From Homalodisca vitripennis (taxonomy: Eukaryota; Arthropoda; Insecta; Hemiptera; Cicadellidae): DNA of 64,000 nt. Below the pieces are notes generated by a model, which was given only the letters and a program-made list of their open reading frames with translations, did not search any database and was not told the DNA's origin. The position numbers and the translations under genes are program-made. Every line of letters starts with the position of its first letter. The stretch's first letter is position 1. The stretch lies in assembly GCF_021130785.1 (NCBI RefSeq), contig NC_060210.1, forward strand, positions 183,798,001 to 183,862,000. The letters run 5' to 3'. Below, piece after piece: positions 35,505-46,772 of this stretch.

Positions 35505-37931
35505 AAAATAAGGATGCAACCTCGGAATGAAAGATAATAAGCTAAAAATTTGCATACGTCTTTATTTTGATGGTATAAAACTTACCTCAAAAGTCTCATA
35601 TAATCACGTGTACGCGTCTTTAGATATTTAAGGTCAAAGTTCATGAAAATCAGTTTTTTGCAAATATCTCGTTTACCTTACGCTAAATGACTTTGAAGGT
35701 GGTTAGAGAAATTGTAGAACGGAAAATTCTCTTCAACCTTTGTCTGAAGTAATTTTATGTACGTTCAACCCTTTTTGAGATACAGCGCATAGAGTAGGGG
35801 ACCGCTTACCTGTATATACGGCATACGGTAATGCGAGGTCAGCCAGTAGAATACAATAAATAAATGAGTTATATTGTTAATTATTCATTAAATATTATTA
35901 TTATTACTCAATACTATTATTATTGTTATTATTATTATCATTATTAATAAATATTTATTATTATTTATTATTTAATATACCGATACGAAACCACTACAAC
36001 ATATAGCCTATCATCGATGGTGGTTTTGTCTTGCATCGCGTTGTATGGAATAAAGATGATACTATCTATGATATTTTGAATAAATACGTCAAATATTTAC
36101 AAACACATTATGGGTCAAGTATCGTTGTTGTATTTTGATGGTTACTCAGACTACACTAAAAACATTAAAGCAATGGAACAATTAAGAAAAACTGCTGGGG
36201 TTTCAAAATCTTACGAACTCAGCTTTGATGAAACAATGGAGGGTGCCAATCAGCTAAGAAAAAGTTTTATCGAATATATCTAATAAGAAATATTTATAGA
36301 CATGCTTATCAAACAAATTAAAAAACTGTTAATATCACTACAAAACAAGCCAGAGATGATGCTGATGCTCTCATTGAAGAAACAGCTATTGTAGACGCTG
36401 GAGTCTGAACTTAAAAAAAACTTCTGTCATTATAGGCGAAGATACTGATTTGCTAGTTATCTTGATAGGACGTGCGTGATAGAACGAAAAGTTTTGATAA
36501 ATACCCTCATTCTAAGAAACACATATTATTTTTACACGCATTTAGTGGATGTGATACGACTTCTGCGCTTTATAAAAAAAGGTAAAATATCGTTTATTAA
36601 AATGTTCGAAAAACATCACGATTTAAATCAATCAGCTGAACTATTTAAACAAAAAAACTGCTCTGTACAAGAATGATTTGAAAATGGAGTACGTATTTTC
36701 TTAGCAACGTATAATGCTCCTCCGAAATCAGAAGACGATATAGACTCTTTTCGATACACCCAGTTCATCAAATCAACAAGACTCAACAAACCAGTGCAGT
36801 TATCAAGTCTTCCTCCTTTAAGTACAGCAGCTCGTCAGCATATCCTTCGTGTCTATTATCAAACCCAAATGCCAGGAATTCGGCTGGGTACTACAAAATG
36901 AACTCCTGGAACCAATAACAACATTATTACCACCAGCACCAGATGAACTGCTGAATACAATATTTTGCAATTGCAAGAAAGGTTGTGGTTCTAATTGCGG
37001 ATGCAGGAAATCAGGATTGCGATGCACTTTAATTTGTGGGCAGTGTAATGTACAATCATGCCTCAACGATTCATCAACTTCAGATGGTTTCAATGAAGAA
37101 AGTGAATATGCACCTGATATTCTTGAATCTTTCTATTCTGATAATTTAGTAAACGAGAATGATGATAATGAATCCGATATTGAACAGCCAGAGGAAGAAG
37201 AAGAAGAAGAAGAAGAAGATGACCAAGAAGATAATTAAAACAAAAATATTAATCATTAATCATGAAAACAAAAATTTATATTTTTAATTTTAATAAATTG
37301 ATTATTGGATCAATAAAATAAATATATAATTAAACTTCATTTGAAATATTTCTTTTAACATTGTATGTTTGGTAAAAATAAAATATGTATTATTCAGAGA
37401 ATACATCATTCATAATTAATATCTATAAATATGGTATATTACATTAACATTAATATATTAATAATAATGATAATAATGCTAAAAATAATGATAATAATGT
37501 TAAAAATAATAATAGTATTAAGTAATAATAATAATAATAATAGGTAGTGAATAAATAACAATATAACTCATTTATTTATTGTATTCTACTGGCTGACCTC
37601 GCATTACCGTATGCCGTATATACAGGTAAGCGGTCCCCTACTCTATGCGCTGTATCTCAAAAAGGGTTGAACGTACATAAAATTACTTCAGACAAAAGTT
37701 GAAGAGAATTTTCCGTTCTACAATTTCTCTAACCACCTTCAAAGTCATTTAGCGTAAGGTAAACGAGATATTTGCAAAAAACTGATTTTCATGAACTTTG
37801 ACCTTAAATATCTAAAGGACGCGTACACGTGATTATATGAGACTTTTGAGGTAAGTTTTATACTATCAAAATAAAGACGTATGCAAATTTTTAGCTTATT
37901 ATCTTTCATTCCGAGGTTGCATCCTTATTTT
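35505..37931 (+). mobile_element. DNA transposon with about 400 bp terminal inverted repeats
   Basis: The left end (from aaaataaggatgcaacctcg, 35,505) is the near-perfect inverse of the right end (finishing ggttgcatccttatttt, 37,931). The match runs inward through ctcataatcacgtgtacgcg-like sequence, aggtggttagagaaattgta, ggggaccgcttacctgtata and tgcgaggtcagccagtagaa. It passes into an (ATT)n-rich zone, about 35,505-35,960 against 37,465-37,931. Differences are few, for example one extra base in gcgtcctttag. If the true tip is aggatgc, the element is flanked by TA on both sides, which could be a TA target duplication, but the flanking ataa/ttat is itself palindromic and so not decisive. The interior carries a broken protein region (separate entry). 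The family is not assigned. Confidence 0.93.
36023..37238 (+). pseudogene. Broken transposon protein with GCDTTSALY and CXC-type cysteine cluster
   Basis: Pieces of one protein lie in order on the plus strand in shifting frames. They are a segment with DTIYDILNKYVKYLQ and then FDGYSDYTKN (36,023-36,230), SVIIGEDTDLLVILIGR (36,424), SGCDTTSALYKK then GKISFIKMFEK (36,544), FENGVRIFLATYNAPPKSED (from 36,678), and an intact C-terminal frame from 36,849. That frame has cysteines spaced CxCx3Cx3CxCx6Cx3CxxCx4C (its residues 40-71), close to the tesmin/TSO1-like CXC pattern that binds DNA in other proteins, and ends in a run of Glu. Stops and frameshifts break the rest, one of them in an A-run near 36,575. 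Similar GEDTDLLV / GCDTTS / CNCKKGC proteins are known to me as repeated, uncharacterised open frames in insect and cnidarian genomes. The catalytic type is not certain, though a PIN/FEN-like nuclease fold is a guess. This copy cannot make a full-length product. Confidence 0.8.
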
Positions 37932-38329
37932 ACCGGACTATAAAATTTTTATGCATCTAATGCACGGTCTAGTTTACTTCAATCTTATATAAAATATCAC
38001 AAACTACGAAGTTGTGATGAGTACTAAAAGTGCTAAATGAGTATTGTACTATATCTGTATGTATTATTTAATTTTATTATAACGTCCTTCCACCACGCAA
38101 AAACAACTGGAGCAATTTTCTATGAGGATTACACGTTTATTTTGTTTCAAAAGTAAGATATGATTTGATCTATATGCCCTATTTAATATACATGTTTTGA
38201 AAATTTTGGAAAAGGCTGAATCTTTTAGTAATAGTTTTACATCTCATATATTTACCCAGGTAACCTAAGCTTCTAATGCTAATGTATTAATAATAGGAAT
38301 GTACTTAAAATGCATGTCATATGTCCTTA
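37932..38329. other. AT-rich stretch, nothing recognised
   Basis: Flank of the transposon. No gene or repeat is seen. Confidence 0.5.
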
Positions 38330-38547
38330 AACACTTCGAATCTTCAAAACTGATATTGCTCCTTCATTATATCTCATACCACAGATCGGAACGTGTGTGA
38401 GAGCAGCGGAAACGATACACACTGCAGTACATCACCACCAAACACACCGTAACTGTACTGCCCGAGAAAGTGCGAGTTATAGACAAGTGGAAATGTGCCT
38501 CTACCGCCTGTGCTGTGTATTGGATCGTTTTCTGTTATTTTAAAGTT
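38330..38547 (+). other. GC-rich island with an open frame lacking ATG
   Basis: Positions 38,380-38,530 are about half G+C. One plus-strand frame without a start codon stays open through VRAAETIHTAVHHHQTHRN and YRQVEMCLYRLCCVLDRF to a stop near 38,550. ctcataccacag just before could be a splice acceptor, but no matching donor precedes the stop. The product is unknown, and a non-coding repeat is as likely. Confidence 0.2.
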
Positions 38548-38830
38548 TCAAGAGACTTTTATTGGAACACTCTTAAATTAAAACAAATAACATATCAAGT
38601 GCTTCACTTGATTAGGTGATTTCGGTTCTCCTTTTTACTTTGGTAAATGAAGAAGAAATATCTCCTTTAGATCATGGCGTTTTATCATGAACTTTCTTTC
38701 CGGCTTTCCAAGACTTACCAATCCCTACATATTGAGTCTGCTAAGATGTTATTATATGTTTAACGTTTGTTATTGACGATGTAATGTTTGACAGAATAAC
38801 ACGGTTTCGTAAATATCCCATCATTATATG

Positions 38831-39034
38831 GTACAAAGGTTATGACACAACGTTTTGAGATTTGGAATCTATCCTCTTTATCAAGTAGGAAAGGTATTAA
38901 TACATACAATAACTGTTGGATATGTTTGAACCCTGTTCTTTCCCCCTTTTTCTTTCTGTTTTTTTATGTACTAGTAAATCCGCACCTAATGAAGAGGATA
39001 GATGCATATGCTTGAAACGTTGTGTTATACCTTT
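38831..39034. mobile_element. Small foldback (MITE-like) element
   Basis: ggttatgacacaacgtttt, gagatttggaatctatcctc, tttatcaagtagg (38,838-38,890) is the imperfect inverse of cctaatgaagaggatagatg, catatgcttgaaacgttgtg, ttatacctt (38,983-39,034). This gives arms of about 50 bp around a 90 bp loop. The arms share the gaagaggatagat and gaaacgttgtgtt core with 5,690 and with the element at 59,738-60,915. A short (TA) run follows at 39,036. Confidence 0.8.
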
Positions 39035-39570
39035 ATATATATATATATTTCCAGTCAATAATATACCACTAACGTCATAATTGGTAACAACTATTAAATA
39101 AAATGAGAATATTTTGCTCTGGAATATTTCTTGCACGTTAAAAAAACATTAAAATTCTATTTTATACATAAATTTCCTAATTTTGTTAGAACGTTGGACT
39201 GACAGTCTTGTGTTTTGTAAACAATCATTGTTTTCACTAAGTGTAGATAAACGTACGTATTAAAAAATCAAAATAGCTGATAGTAAAACATCAAATAAAA
39301 ATATAATAATTAATATTATATAGAAACCTTATGAATATAGCACTTTTTAAGTCCATTATATTATATAATTGTTTCGTAAACTATAAAGTATTACCACCAT
39401 CTTATAATTAAGAAATGAGTCAAAGCACGATTTTCCCGAACCACGTATTCCATGCGTACTAACATATTGTATTCTAATACTGTAATGTTTAGTTTTCTTA
39501 CAAATAGTGACTAGATTAAGGACTAAAAGTTTCCACAGATAAGGCTTAGATATAACAGGCATATATTTAC

Positions 39571-39649
39571 CTGAACCGTGATGAGCCCCAGGAGCCCGAT
39601 GGTGTGGCCGCAGTTTAGGTAAAGTTTGAAAATAATTTACCTGAGGAAC
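39571..39649 (-). other. Candidate exon, minus strand
   Basis: A GC-rich island in very AT-rich DNA. In minus orientation it starts after tttagttttacag, a reasonable acceptor, and ends ...CACGGTTCAG followed by gtaaat (plus 39,565-39,570), a consensus donor. Two frames matter. One is open over the whole 79 nt (PQVNYFQTLPKLRPHHRAPG then AHHGS). The other is open only in its second part and reads KLYLNCGHTIGLLGLITVQ, like the start of a membrane segment. An internal cag-gtaaat at plus 39,636-39,643 could be an alternative donor. With the candidate at 44,607 it could belong to one minus-strand gene with long introns. I do not recognise the product. Confidence 0.3.
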
Positions 39650-41154
39650 TGTAAAACTAAAAGATAAATATTGTGTTTACTTTTGACATCACAAAGTATT
39701 GCTATTTTACTGATCGAAAAATTAGTTTTCATTTTGTTGAATAATGTAAAACATTTTTTAATATAAATAACTATATAGTTTTCAGGGATATTACGATAGC
39801 CATTGTATAAAATTATTTTATTTCGTTTATTTATTTTCAAATTAATTATATTCACCTTTAATTTCCCTGATATATGGGGTTTTTAGCATTTATATATGTG
39901 TAGTTATTATGTTTATTCATGTTCATGTACATGATTATGTTTACAAAAATATCATGTAAAAACAGGTTAATTGGATTTTATTTATTTATGTTGAGTGACA
40001 CGTGACACTACAATTGGAATTTATATGTACGGCCCTCGATTGTATTTAGTTTGTGGAAGAAATTTGAATAATAAACGATTTTTGATCACAAACCAATGGC
40101 AATCGAGTGATTTACCTCATTCCCTGTCAATTAAAATTATTGCCCTATTTGAGTAGTGAAGTAGTAATTATTATTATGTAGGTATTTAAATTTTCAGAAG
40201 TATTTTTTTAATTCAAAGTAAATAGCAATACCCTAACTTAAAACAACTGTTTCTCTCCGTTATCGTATTGTTTTTTTTTTTATAATAACTTGTATGTCCA
40301 ATATTTTTAAAATAGTTATATCGAACATTCTATTCGAGACATTTAATGTACGTAAGTATCAACAATACTCAACATAAAAGTTTCATTGCCACAACTATTT
40401 TAATATTAATTCTTTATTTTTAAATCGTTTCTCATATAAATGAATTTTACTTTAATGTTATCACTTTAATTAATGGCATTTAATAAGAACAACTCTTTTA
40501 AGTAGGCCAATAAATGAGAAAAAATCAAATGACAAAATATAGCATGGAATGTTTTAGAGTTAGGTTCGTTGGCTGTGGCTAACTATTCACAAAGGATAAA
40601 GCCTTGACGCTTCAAGACCCAGGATTTCTCGACTTAAAAGTAATTCTTTTTGCGTATTAGTCTATAGAAAATATGTGTTCTAACTAAACCGCCTTTAAAT
40701 TTTACAAGCCCACAAACATGCAGCAATGCTGATAGTTGTTTACATTTAACTCACATTGCATTAAATACATTTGGTTTTCCATTTTTACAAAACATTAACT
40801 ACACTAGTTTTAGTAGTAGTTGTCCAGCCAGCCAAGAACTAATTTTGCATTGTATAATCACACAAGCTGGTTTGTCTTGAAGTAGAAAGATTGCTTTTGG
40901 CGTATTTTGCGTTGCAACTTGTTTCGACTTCGATCCCTCTTCAGCTAAAGATTTTTGTTAAAAAGCATTTAGACTCAGCCTCAACATCCGTCTACTTTAA
41001 GAGGACGATGAAGATTGCAAAAGAAACTTGCCACAAATCATTACTCCATATCTCCCCAAACATTATTTTTTTTAAAAAAAAATAACATCTTTCAGGTACT
41101 ATGACGTCCTTTTTTGTACTGCTTTGGTCAAGGAGGTTAGAAATTGCAGCGAGC
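39650..41154. other. AT-rich stretch, no gene called
   Basis: Positions 40,560-40,640 are locally GC-richer (ttggctgtggctaactattc) but unrecognised. A 64-codon frame at 40,891-41,085 has no known motif. Confidence 0.45.
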
Positions 41155-41560
41155 CCCCAAAAGGACCTTTACGCCCGTTCCGGAGTGGCAGGGATATTCT
41201 GGATGGGTAAGGTTAAGGATAGGGGACGCCTCCTGTCAAGCTCTCATAAGGAAAGGTCAATTGGAGCATTAATTTCATGTCTCCTCAGAAGAAGGGAAAG
41301 CTGCTTCTCCATGTCAAGCAGGTAAGAGGCGATCCTTTTGCCCTATGGCTAGGCTTGCAATTAGTCCTTAACACTTGAGAGCCTCACTATCTCAACAGTT
41401 ATCTACCTTAATAACTAGCGGTATCGATCTATCCTTACACCCCAGAATTTTCCAAACCTTGCACCCCCATATGCGGTTAGTAATATACCAGCTACTGTTT
41501 TCCCTAAATGTTTTTCACATGGGTTTTTGCTGTAGCTAGCGTAGGTTCAACTGGAATTTA
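41155..41560 (+). repeat. Rep-B dispersed repeat, copy 3 (longest)
   Basis: ttccggagtggcagggatat, tctggatgggtaaggttaag, cgcctcctgtcaagct, ctccatgtcaagcaggtaag, cttgagagcctcactatctc, gtatcgatctatccttacac and cccatatgcggttagtaata match copy 2 in order. This is the most complete copy. The 74-codon frame at 41,101-41,325 runs through it but is not conserved in the other copies. Confidence 0.88.
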
Positions 41561-42169
41561 TAAAACAGCCAGAAGTGAAACCTGGGCTATCTACTAGTAT
41601 TTTGGAGAAGATTTTCAAAAAAGAAATTCAATTGTCAGTCGTACTAGTTTTGGCAGTGGTCGAATATAAGTGAATTAAAAGTGATAAAAAATGAAAAGGT
41701 AATTTTTCTAGAGACATGAGATAATTTTTTCTAAGTCAAAATTCACATAGAAACAATTTCCTGACACCTACGTAATTTTCAATGTATGGTTAGATAATCT
41801 ATAAAGCCCTTTAAAGTCTTGACTGTCTATTTATCTGCACGATGAAATGAAAAAGAAATTGTTTAGTTTTTCAACTATACAAACTTAAATTTTATGTGCT
41901 CATCGTAACAAATTTGTTTCTTTAAAACTTGCAAATACATTTAAATTATTAATTTTAAGAATAAGTAACAATGTTTTTATTTTTTAAACCTTTGAAATTT
42001 GATCTTTAATTTTTTAATTCTAATAATAAAATATTTATAAATCTGTTAAACTTTATCTTAGTGATTGATTTTTTCTCAAGCTATACAAGAAGTAGTTTAA
42101 TAATTCCTTTTACATAACGTAGCTATGGTGTAAAAGCGTTGATTCAGTGTGAAATATCTGAGATTAGCT

Positions 42170-42480
42170 CCAGTTTCCCTCCCACTTAATGCAGCGTCTG
42201 GAATCTGACATCTGAACTGTAAGCTAATCTCAACACTGACATTGAATCAACCCTTTCCTACTATATCTACGTTATAAGTAGAGAAACCTTGGTGTTTCCA
42301 CAGTGCTTTGAGATCGTGTCTAAGCATCATAGTGTACTCAAATTTTGCACCTCGTGAGGAAAATGAGAACGCCTCTACACCAATATCACACTTAATTTTA
42401 GTATAATCTAAATGTCCCTGACTCCAACAAAAAAAAAAGTTCGTTTTTGAGCTTTTTAGTCGTGGCTTTCTTCGGGCGGG
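42170..42480 (-). repeat. Rep-A dispersed repeat with both end types
   Basis: ttaatgcagcgtctggaatc (42,186) is like the plus-orientation start at 16,693. Further in, ttgcacctcgtgaggaaaat, gagaacgcctctacacc and taatctaaatgtccctgact are like the minus-orientation units at 14,840-14,910. Having the two in one copy suggests that Rep-A has inverted ends. The 133-codon minus frame here (42,247-42,648) is the longest in the window, but it lies mostly within the repeat, has no known motif and is not conserved in the other copies, so it is not called as a gene. Confidence 0.65.
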
Positions 42481-42648
42481 AGTGGCAGGATTGAGATGAA
42501 CCATGCTACTATCTAAACTATATATTTTACGGGGATTATTTTTGGACTGAAGAAAAGAACACAAAACTAGAATAAAGTGAAGCTCGATAAACAAACGGAC
42601 GAGGTGGGGAAACTGGACGCTGACACCACAATATTCCCCAAAGGCCAT

Positions 42649-44606
42649 GTGATAATGTTATTAAATTTTACCCACTTGTAATATAATAAACCTCATTTTG
42701 TTTAGCTCATATTAATACGATTAATAATAATTGATCCTATCCACTTAAAAGTTTGCATGAAACCTCAGTGAAGCCTGTTACACGACAGCCTAACAAGGCT
42801 ATAAGAGATAAATAAACTAAAAACAAATAACATTAAGCAATAAAAATTTTTAAGCAAATCAGTGTTAAACACTTTCATATGAAGTTTGTCAAAGAAAAAC
42901 TTTCTATGATTAGTCTGTGTCTGAACTTAACGTTAACATAACCTACAGTTAGTGCATATTTTCACAGTAATCTTTCGATTCTAGAAACAACACTTTATTC
43001 AACACTAAATTTTTATATAGATTTTATAGCGCTTTTTAAGAACGCAAGAACCCCTGAAAACAATAAAATAGTTTGCAAATTCAACACATAATTTTGTTCA
43101 AATGATCTTAGGTGAATTCGGAAACTGAACTTAATCAAGTATGACTTACACATTTTTTTAATTGATTGAGAGTTATACAAAATGTACAGAAGATAACACA
43201 ATTATCAAAGCACATGTATTTCAAGTAGTATAAAATTATTTTATTTATTTTAATCCACCTTGTGAATGCATATTTTTATAAGTATTTGTTAAGGTTTTAA
43301 GTGATCACTGTTATATTTTCCTAATACAATTACTTAAGTATGATCGTGAATGTGTAATTTGGAGAAATATATGGAAGTACACAGTTCAATTTAAATATAA
43401 TAAACACACCAAATTTTTTTTCTAAGAATCTCAACAAGAGAGGGTTAGTTCAGTAAATATGGACTAAACTACTACAATAGTGCCTTTACAAATCTGCTTA
43501 AATAAAAACTGGTTTACCCACGGTGGTTTTCACTGATAAACCTACGTGCGAGCACTTTTTGAATTGGGGTGGAATTTGTACATGTAGTATGACTCATATA
43601 AAATCAGTCAGTGGAGTTACATATGAGATCGATATCTAATATAATTGGTACTAAAAATAATTAAAAACCGGAAGAAAGAATTACTGCACATATCCAAAGA
43701 ACTTTTAATTGGTTTGCTATACGGTATGTTATACCGAACTTCACGAATCTGTATTTGTCGATGTGTAAAAAACAATTCTCCCTTGTTTCTGTAATATTGA
43801 ATTTATAAGGGTTAAGAAAGTGTAGTATATTAGGATCACAGAACCATTCACAGTGAGATTAAAACAAATTTAATTACTATAAGCATTACAAAGTTAATGT
43901 AATACAAATTGCTTTGACTCCTCTTTAAGTGCTCTTTACTTAAAGCATTTACGAAATCTTATTAAGGAGTTGAAGAATCGTTCAAGCCTTATGGGCGTAA
44001 ACTCTGCTTTTTTAACTTAATCAGATACTGTCGTTTCTATAAAAGATTTATTTTCACGATAAACTCAACACATTGATAAATGTTTTATGTCAGAAACTTT
44101 GTTTATAATACTTGCTTTGTTAAAAATTATAGATGCAGTTGTTACGTAAGGCCAATGACTTGTTTATATGAGCATATTAAAACTTATAGTTAGAGTTGTT
44201 ATGCCAATAAAATCAGATTTAAACCTGGATGAATATTTGATTTATTCGGAGTAATATATTTAAAAAAAATTGGTAATGCAATTAAATAATGTAAACACAT
44301 TTTTTACATGGTGAATTTGTATTCTATAAAATTCAATCACATTGGTAATCAATTTAGTTTGAGTCTGCGCTGTATATTAAACGGAAGATAATGAAGATCT
44401 TAAGATTCATGAACCATGTGGTCTCGTCAGAAGTACATCACTACACTATTATCTATTTAATGAATCTGGTAAATAAAAACATCAGCCTAGGTAAGTTTCT
44501 TATTTCTTAAATTTTTACAATATTGATTTATAATACATTCAAAATTAAATGTCTTGCATAAAGAATCTAGTTTATAGCTTAATAATCAAATATAAATGTT
44601 ACTTAC
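42649..44606. other. AT-rich stretch, nothing recognised
   Basis: No frame, repeat or RNA gene stands out. Confidence 0.5.
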
Positions 44607-44647
44607 GGACGAGGCGCGCGAGTTTTGCACGGCAGCAGGTTTGGAAG
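44607..44647 (-). other. Candidate 41 nt microexon, minus strand
   Basis: In minus orientation a pyrimidine-rich stretch ending ttttttgaactttgtag is followed by 41 nt of strikingly GC-rich sequence (starting cttccaaacctgctgcc) and then a perfect GTAAGT donor (plus 44,601-44,606). Surroundings are strongly AT-rich. All three frames are open, and one reads SKPAAVQNSRASS. The length is 2 modulo 3, so skipping or inclusion would shift the frame. It has the best pair of splice signals seen in the window. No gene can be named. Confidence 0.4.
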
Positions 44648-45659
44648 CTACAAAGTTCAAAAAAAGTTAAAACGAAAAAATGAAAACGCCTTCTAATCAG
44701 GTTATTAATCCGCCGAAGAACATCGGATGTAACTTATATTAACTAGTAATGAGTAATAGGGTTGCGAATATATGTATTATATAACATAAAAGTAAATTAC
44801 CAGCCCAACATCATGGAGTCTAGATTTGCTTTAAAGAATTAATAATTATATTGATGTCTAAGAACCTATATTTAAAGCCTTTTCTTATTTGACTTATATA
44901 ATAATCACTTATTCTTATATACAGTTTTTCAAAAGATAAACACATCAGATATAATTCAAACAATCAAATTAACTGTTCAGGTTGCATATTGCAATTTAAT
45001 TTAATAAAAGTGGGAAAACAGTGTCAGCTCTGTGTTATGAAAACCAGAAGAAAAAAAAGCTTTTAAGGAAATGATTCTCTGCATAAGGACGTGTTTAAGT
45101 TAGATTTGGTTTTGTTTTATATCCACTAGAGTAATTCTTTAAAATCAAAGTGAATTATTTGAAAAATGTACATTTTAGAGTTAATTTGAGGTACTTAATA
45201 TTTATTAAATCTTAAATATTTTCGAGAGCAATTGGTTACATCATTCAAGATTACTATATAACTGTGTCTTTGCTTAAAGTGATATTTATTTATTTTAATG
45301 AATGACAATACAACCTTTATTACAATAGTTAATTTTTAGTGACTAAAAATATGAAGGACCTATTTAAATATTGGCAACAAAACTTATTAACAATATCTAA
45401 ATAGATGTTAATAAACAATTTGTGAACATAAGCAAATGGTTTAAAACCAAGAACACAGGAAAAAGTCTTTCCCAAATACATTTAAACAGAAATTATAGTA
45501 GCAAGAATAAACCTTTATATAATATTCTTAAAAAGAAAACGAAGATAGAGTAAGATATTCCCTAATAAGGAATAAGTATCAAAAAAAATTAAAGTGGGCA
45601 GTTTGTGTTATACAAAATCTAATATAATAAAAACAAGTTAACTAAGCTTCATTTAGTTC
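44648..45659. other. AT-rich stretch, nothing recognised
   Basis: No gene or repeat was found. Confidence 0.5.
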
Positions 45660-46560
45660 AGTTGTTGCATTCTCTTAAATGATGACAAGGCCATTCCAGA
45701 AAAATCCAGATCAGTACAGAATTGCATTTCCAATTCTAATGAATCTTGTTATTATGCTATGGCAAAGGTAGTATTTTGAGTGATGAGCGATTAGGAAACA
45801 GAGGGATATATCTTGCCAACTGAAAAACGTGGAAGTCAATCGTTTTATGTATATCAAAGAAGTCAGTTGTACTATACAGAAGTTTGTATATAAAATTAGT
45901 GGTGACTCTAAATTTAGTTAGAGCATGACTCTAATGGTCTATAAATAACAGTGCCTAATGATTTAAACTGTCCTAATCTGATGAGGAATCAAAATAATTA
46001 TTGAATATTAAAACGGTTCCAGCACAAAAGTCCTATTGACAACCCCAAGCGGGTTTTTCTCTTGCTTTGGATGTATAAGATCAAAAATTCAGGTTCCAAG
46101 TCAGGAGATTGCCAGGTCTCTTTAACTCTGGTAACTCTTCTCAGTGCGATATTTAAAAGCAGGTAATTAATTGATGAATATCTCGCTGGATTTTGAAAAT
46201 TCTATCACTAGACATTTGGTAGGGTTAGGTCCATGTCGTTTGAGTAAGCACCATTCCTCAATCTTCTGGAAAATCATTTTGCAGACTAACCAGATTTTTT
46301 TACCTCCTCTGAAGAGGTTACATCTATAGTTTTACATCTTCACAAAAATTAGAAAAATTACCTTCAAAATCCAGCAAATATCATTCACACGAAAAAATAA
46401 AGAGGAAATAGTGCAAGATGAGACCCTAAGGGACACCAAATGAACTAAAATTTCCCTTTTCAAGGTAAACTGTGAAGCCAAGGTAAGGAAGCTCCAGATA
46501 TAACGAAATACCTTCAATTCTACTGTCTCAGCATCAGCAAGCCTATTACTCAAGTAGCGA
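45660..46560 (-). pseudogene. Decayed non-LTR retrotransposon (reverse transcriptase part)
   Basis: On the minus strand, recognisable reverse transcriptase blocks occur in the expected order across shifting frames. YLSNR lies near 46,545-46,560. Traces of the GVPQGSHLGP block lie near 46,410-46,440. FRVNDI lies near 46,380. A damaged catalytic motif, EDVKL where ADDxK is expected, lies near 46,330-46,345, then LVSLQNDF near 46,280, and KIEEWCLLKRHGPNPTKC followed by LVIEFSKSS near 46,190-46,270. This succession is typical of Jockey/CR1-like LINEs. A weaker match around 45,800 (TIDFHVFQLAR) may be the C-terminal end. Frameshifts and stops make it non-functional. The left boundary is uncertain. 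Confidence 0.7.
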
Positions 46561-46564
46561 AACT

Positions 46565-46772
46565 TCCCTCTTAAGCCTTACACTGACCGTCCTCCCTGCG
46601 GCACTGGCCTGTGCGAGGATCTTAGCAGACATAATAAGGGGGAGAGCCGATACAATACAAGGTCGATGGTTAGTGATAAAAGTGCAACGGTCATATTTAA
46701 CAGCATTCGAAGCTGCGTTTATCTCTAACTCAGACTCAAAGTTCCCAACGTCTAGACCGCTCGGCTATCTGC
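46565..46772 (-). mobile_element. tRNA-Leu/Ser-like SINE, minus orientation
   Basis: Read on the minus strand, it starts gcagatagccgagcggtcta (A box tagccgagcgg, plus 46,757-46,769 region). It continues through ttgagtctgagttagag and has a B-box-like gcttcgaatgctg (plus 46,701-46,714). The body then runs with gaccgttgcacttttatcac, cgcacaggccagtgccgcag and cagtgtaaggcttaagaggg up to the LINE fragment. A long variable region between the boxes fits a tRNA-Leu or tRNA-Ser ancestor. The B box is imperfect, so it is unlikely to be an active tRNA gene. Where the SINE stops and the LINE remnant begins is not clear. Confidence 0.65.

Noticed and set aside
42247..42648. 133-codon minus-strand reading frame, the longest in the window
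   Set aside because: It lies mostly within a Rep-A copy, other Rep-A copies do not keep the frame, and no domain or splice context is seen.
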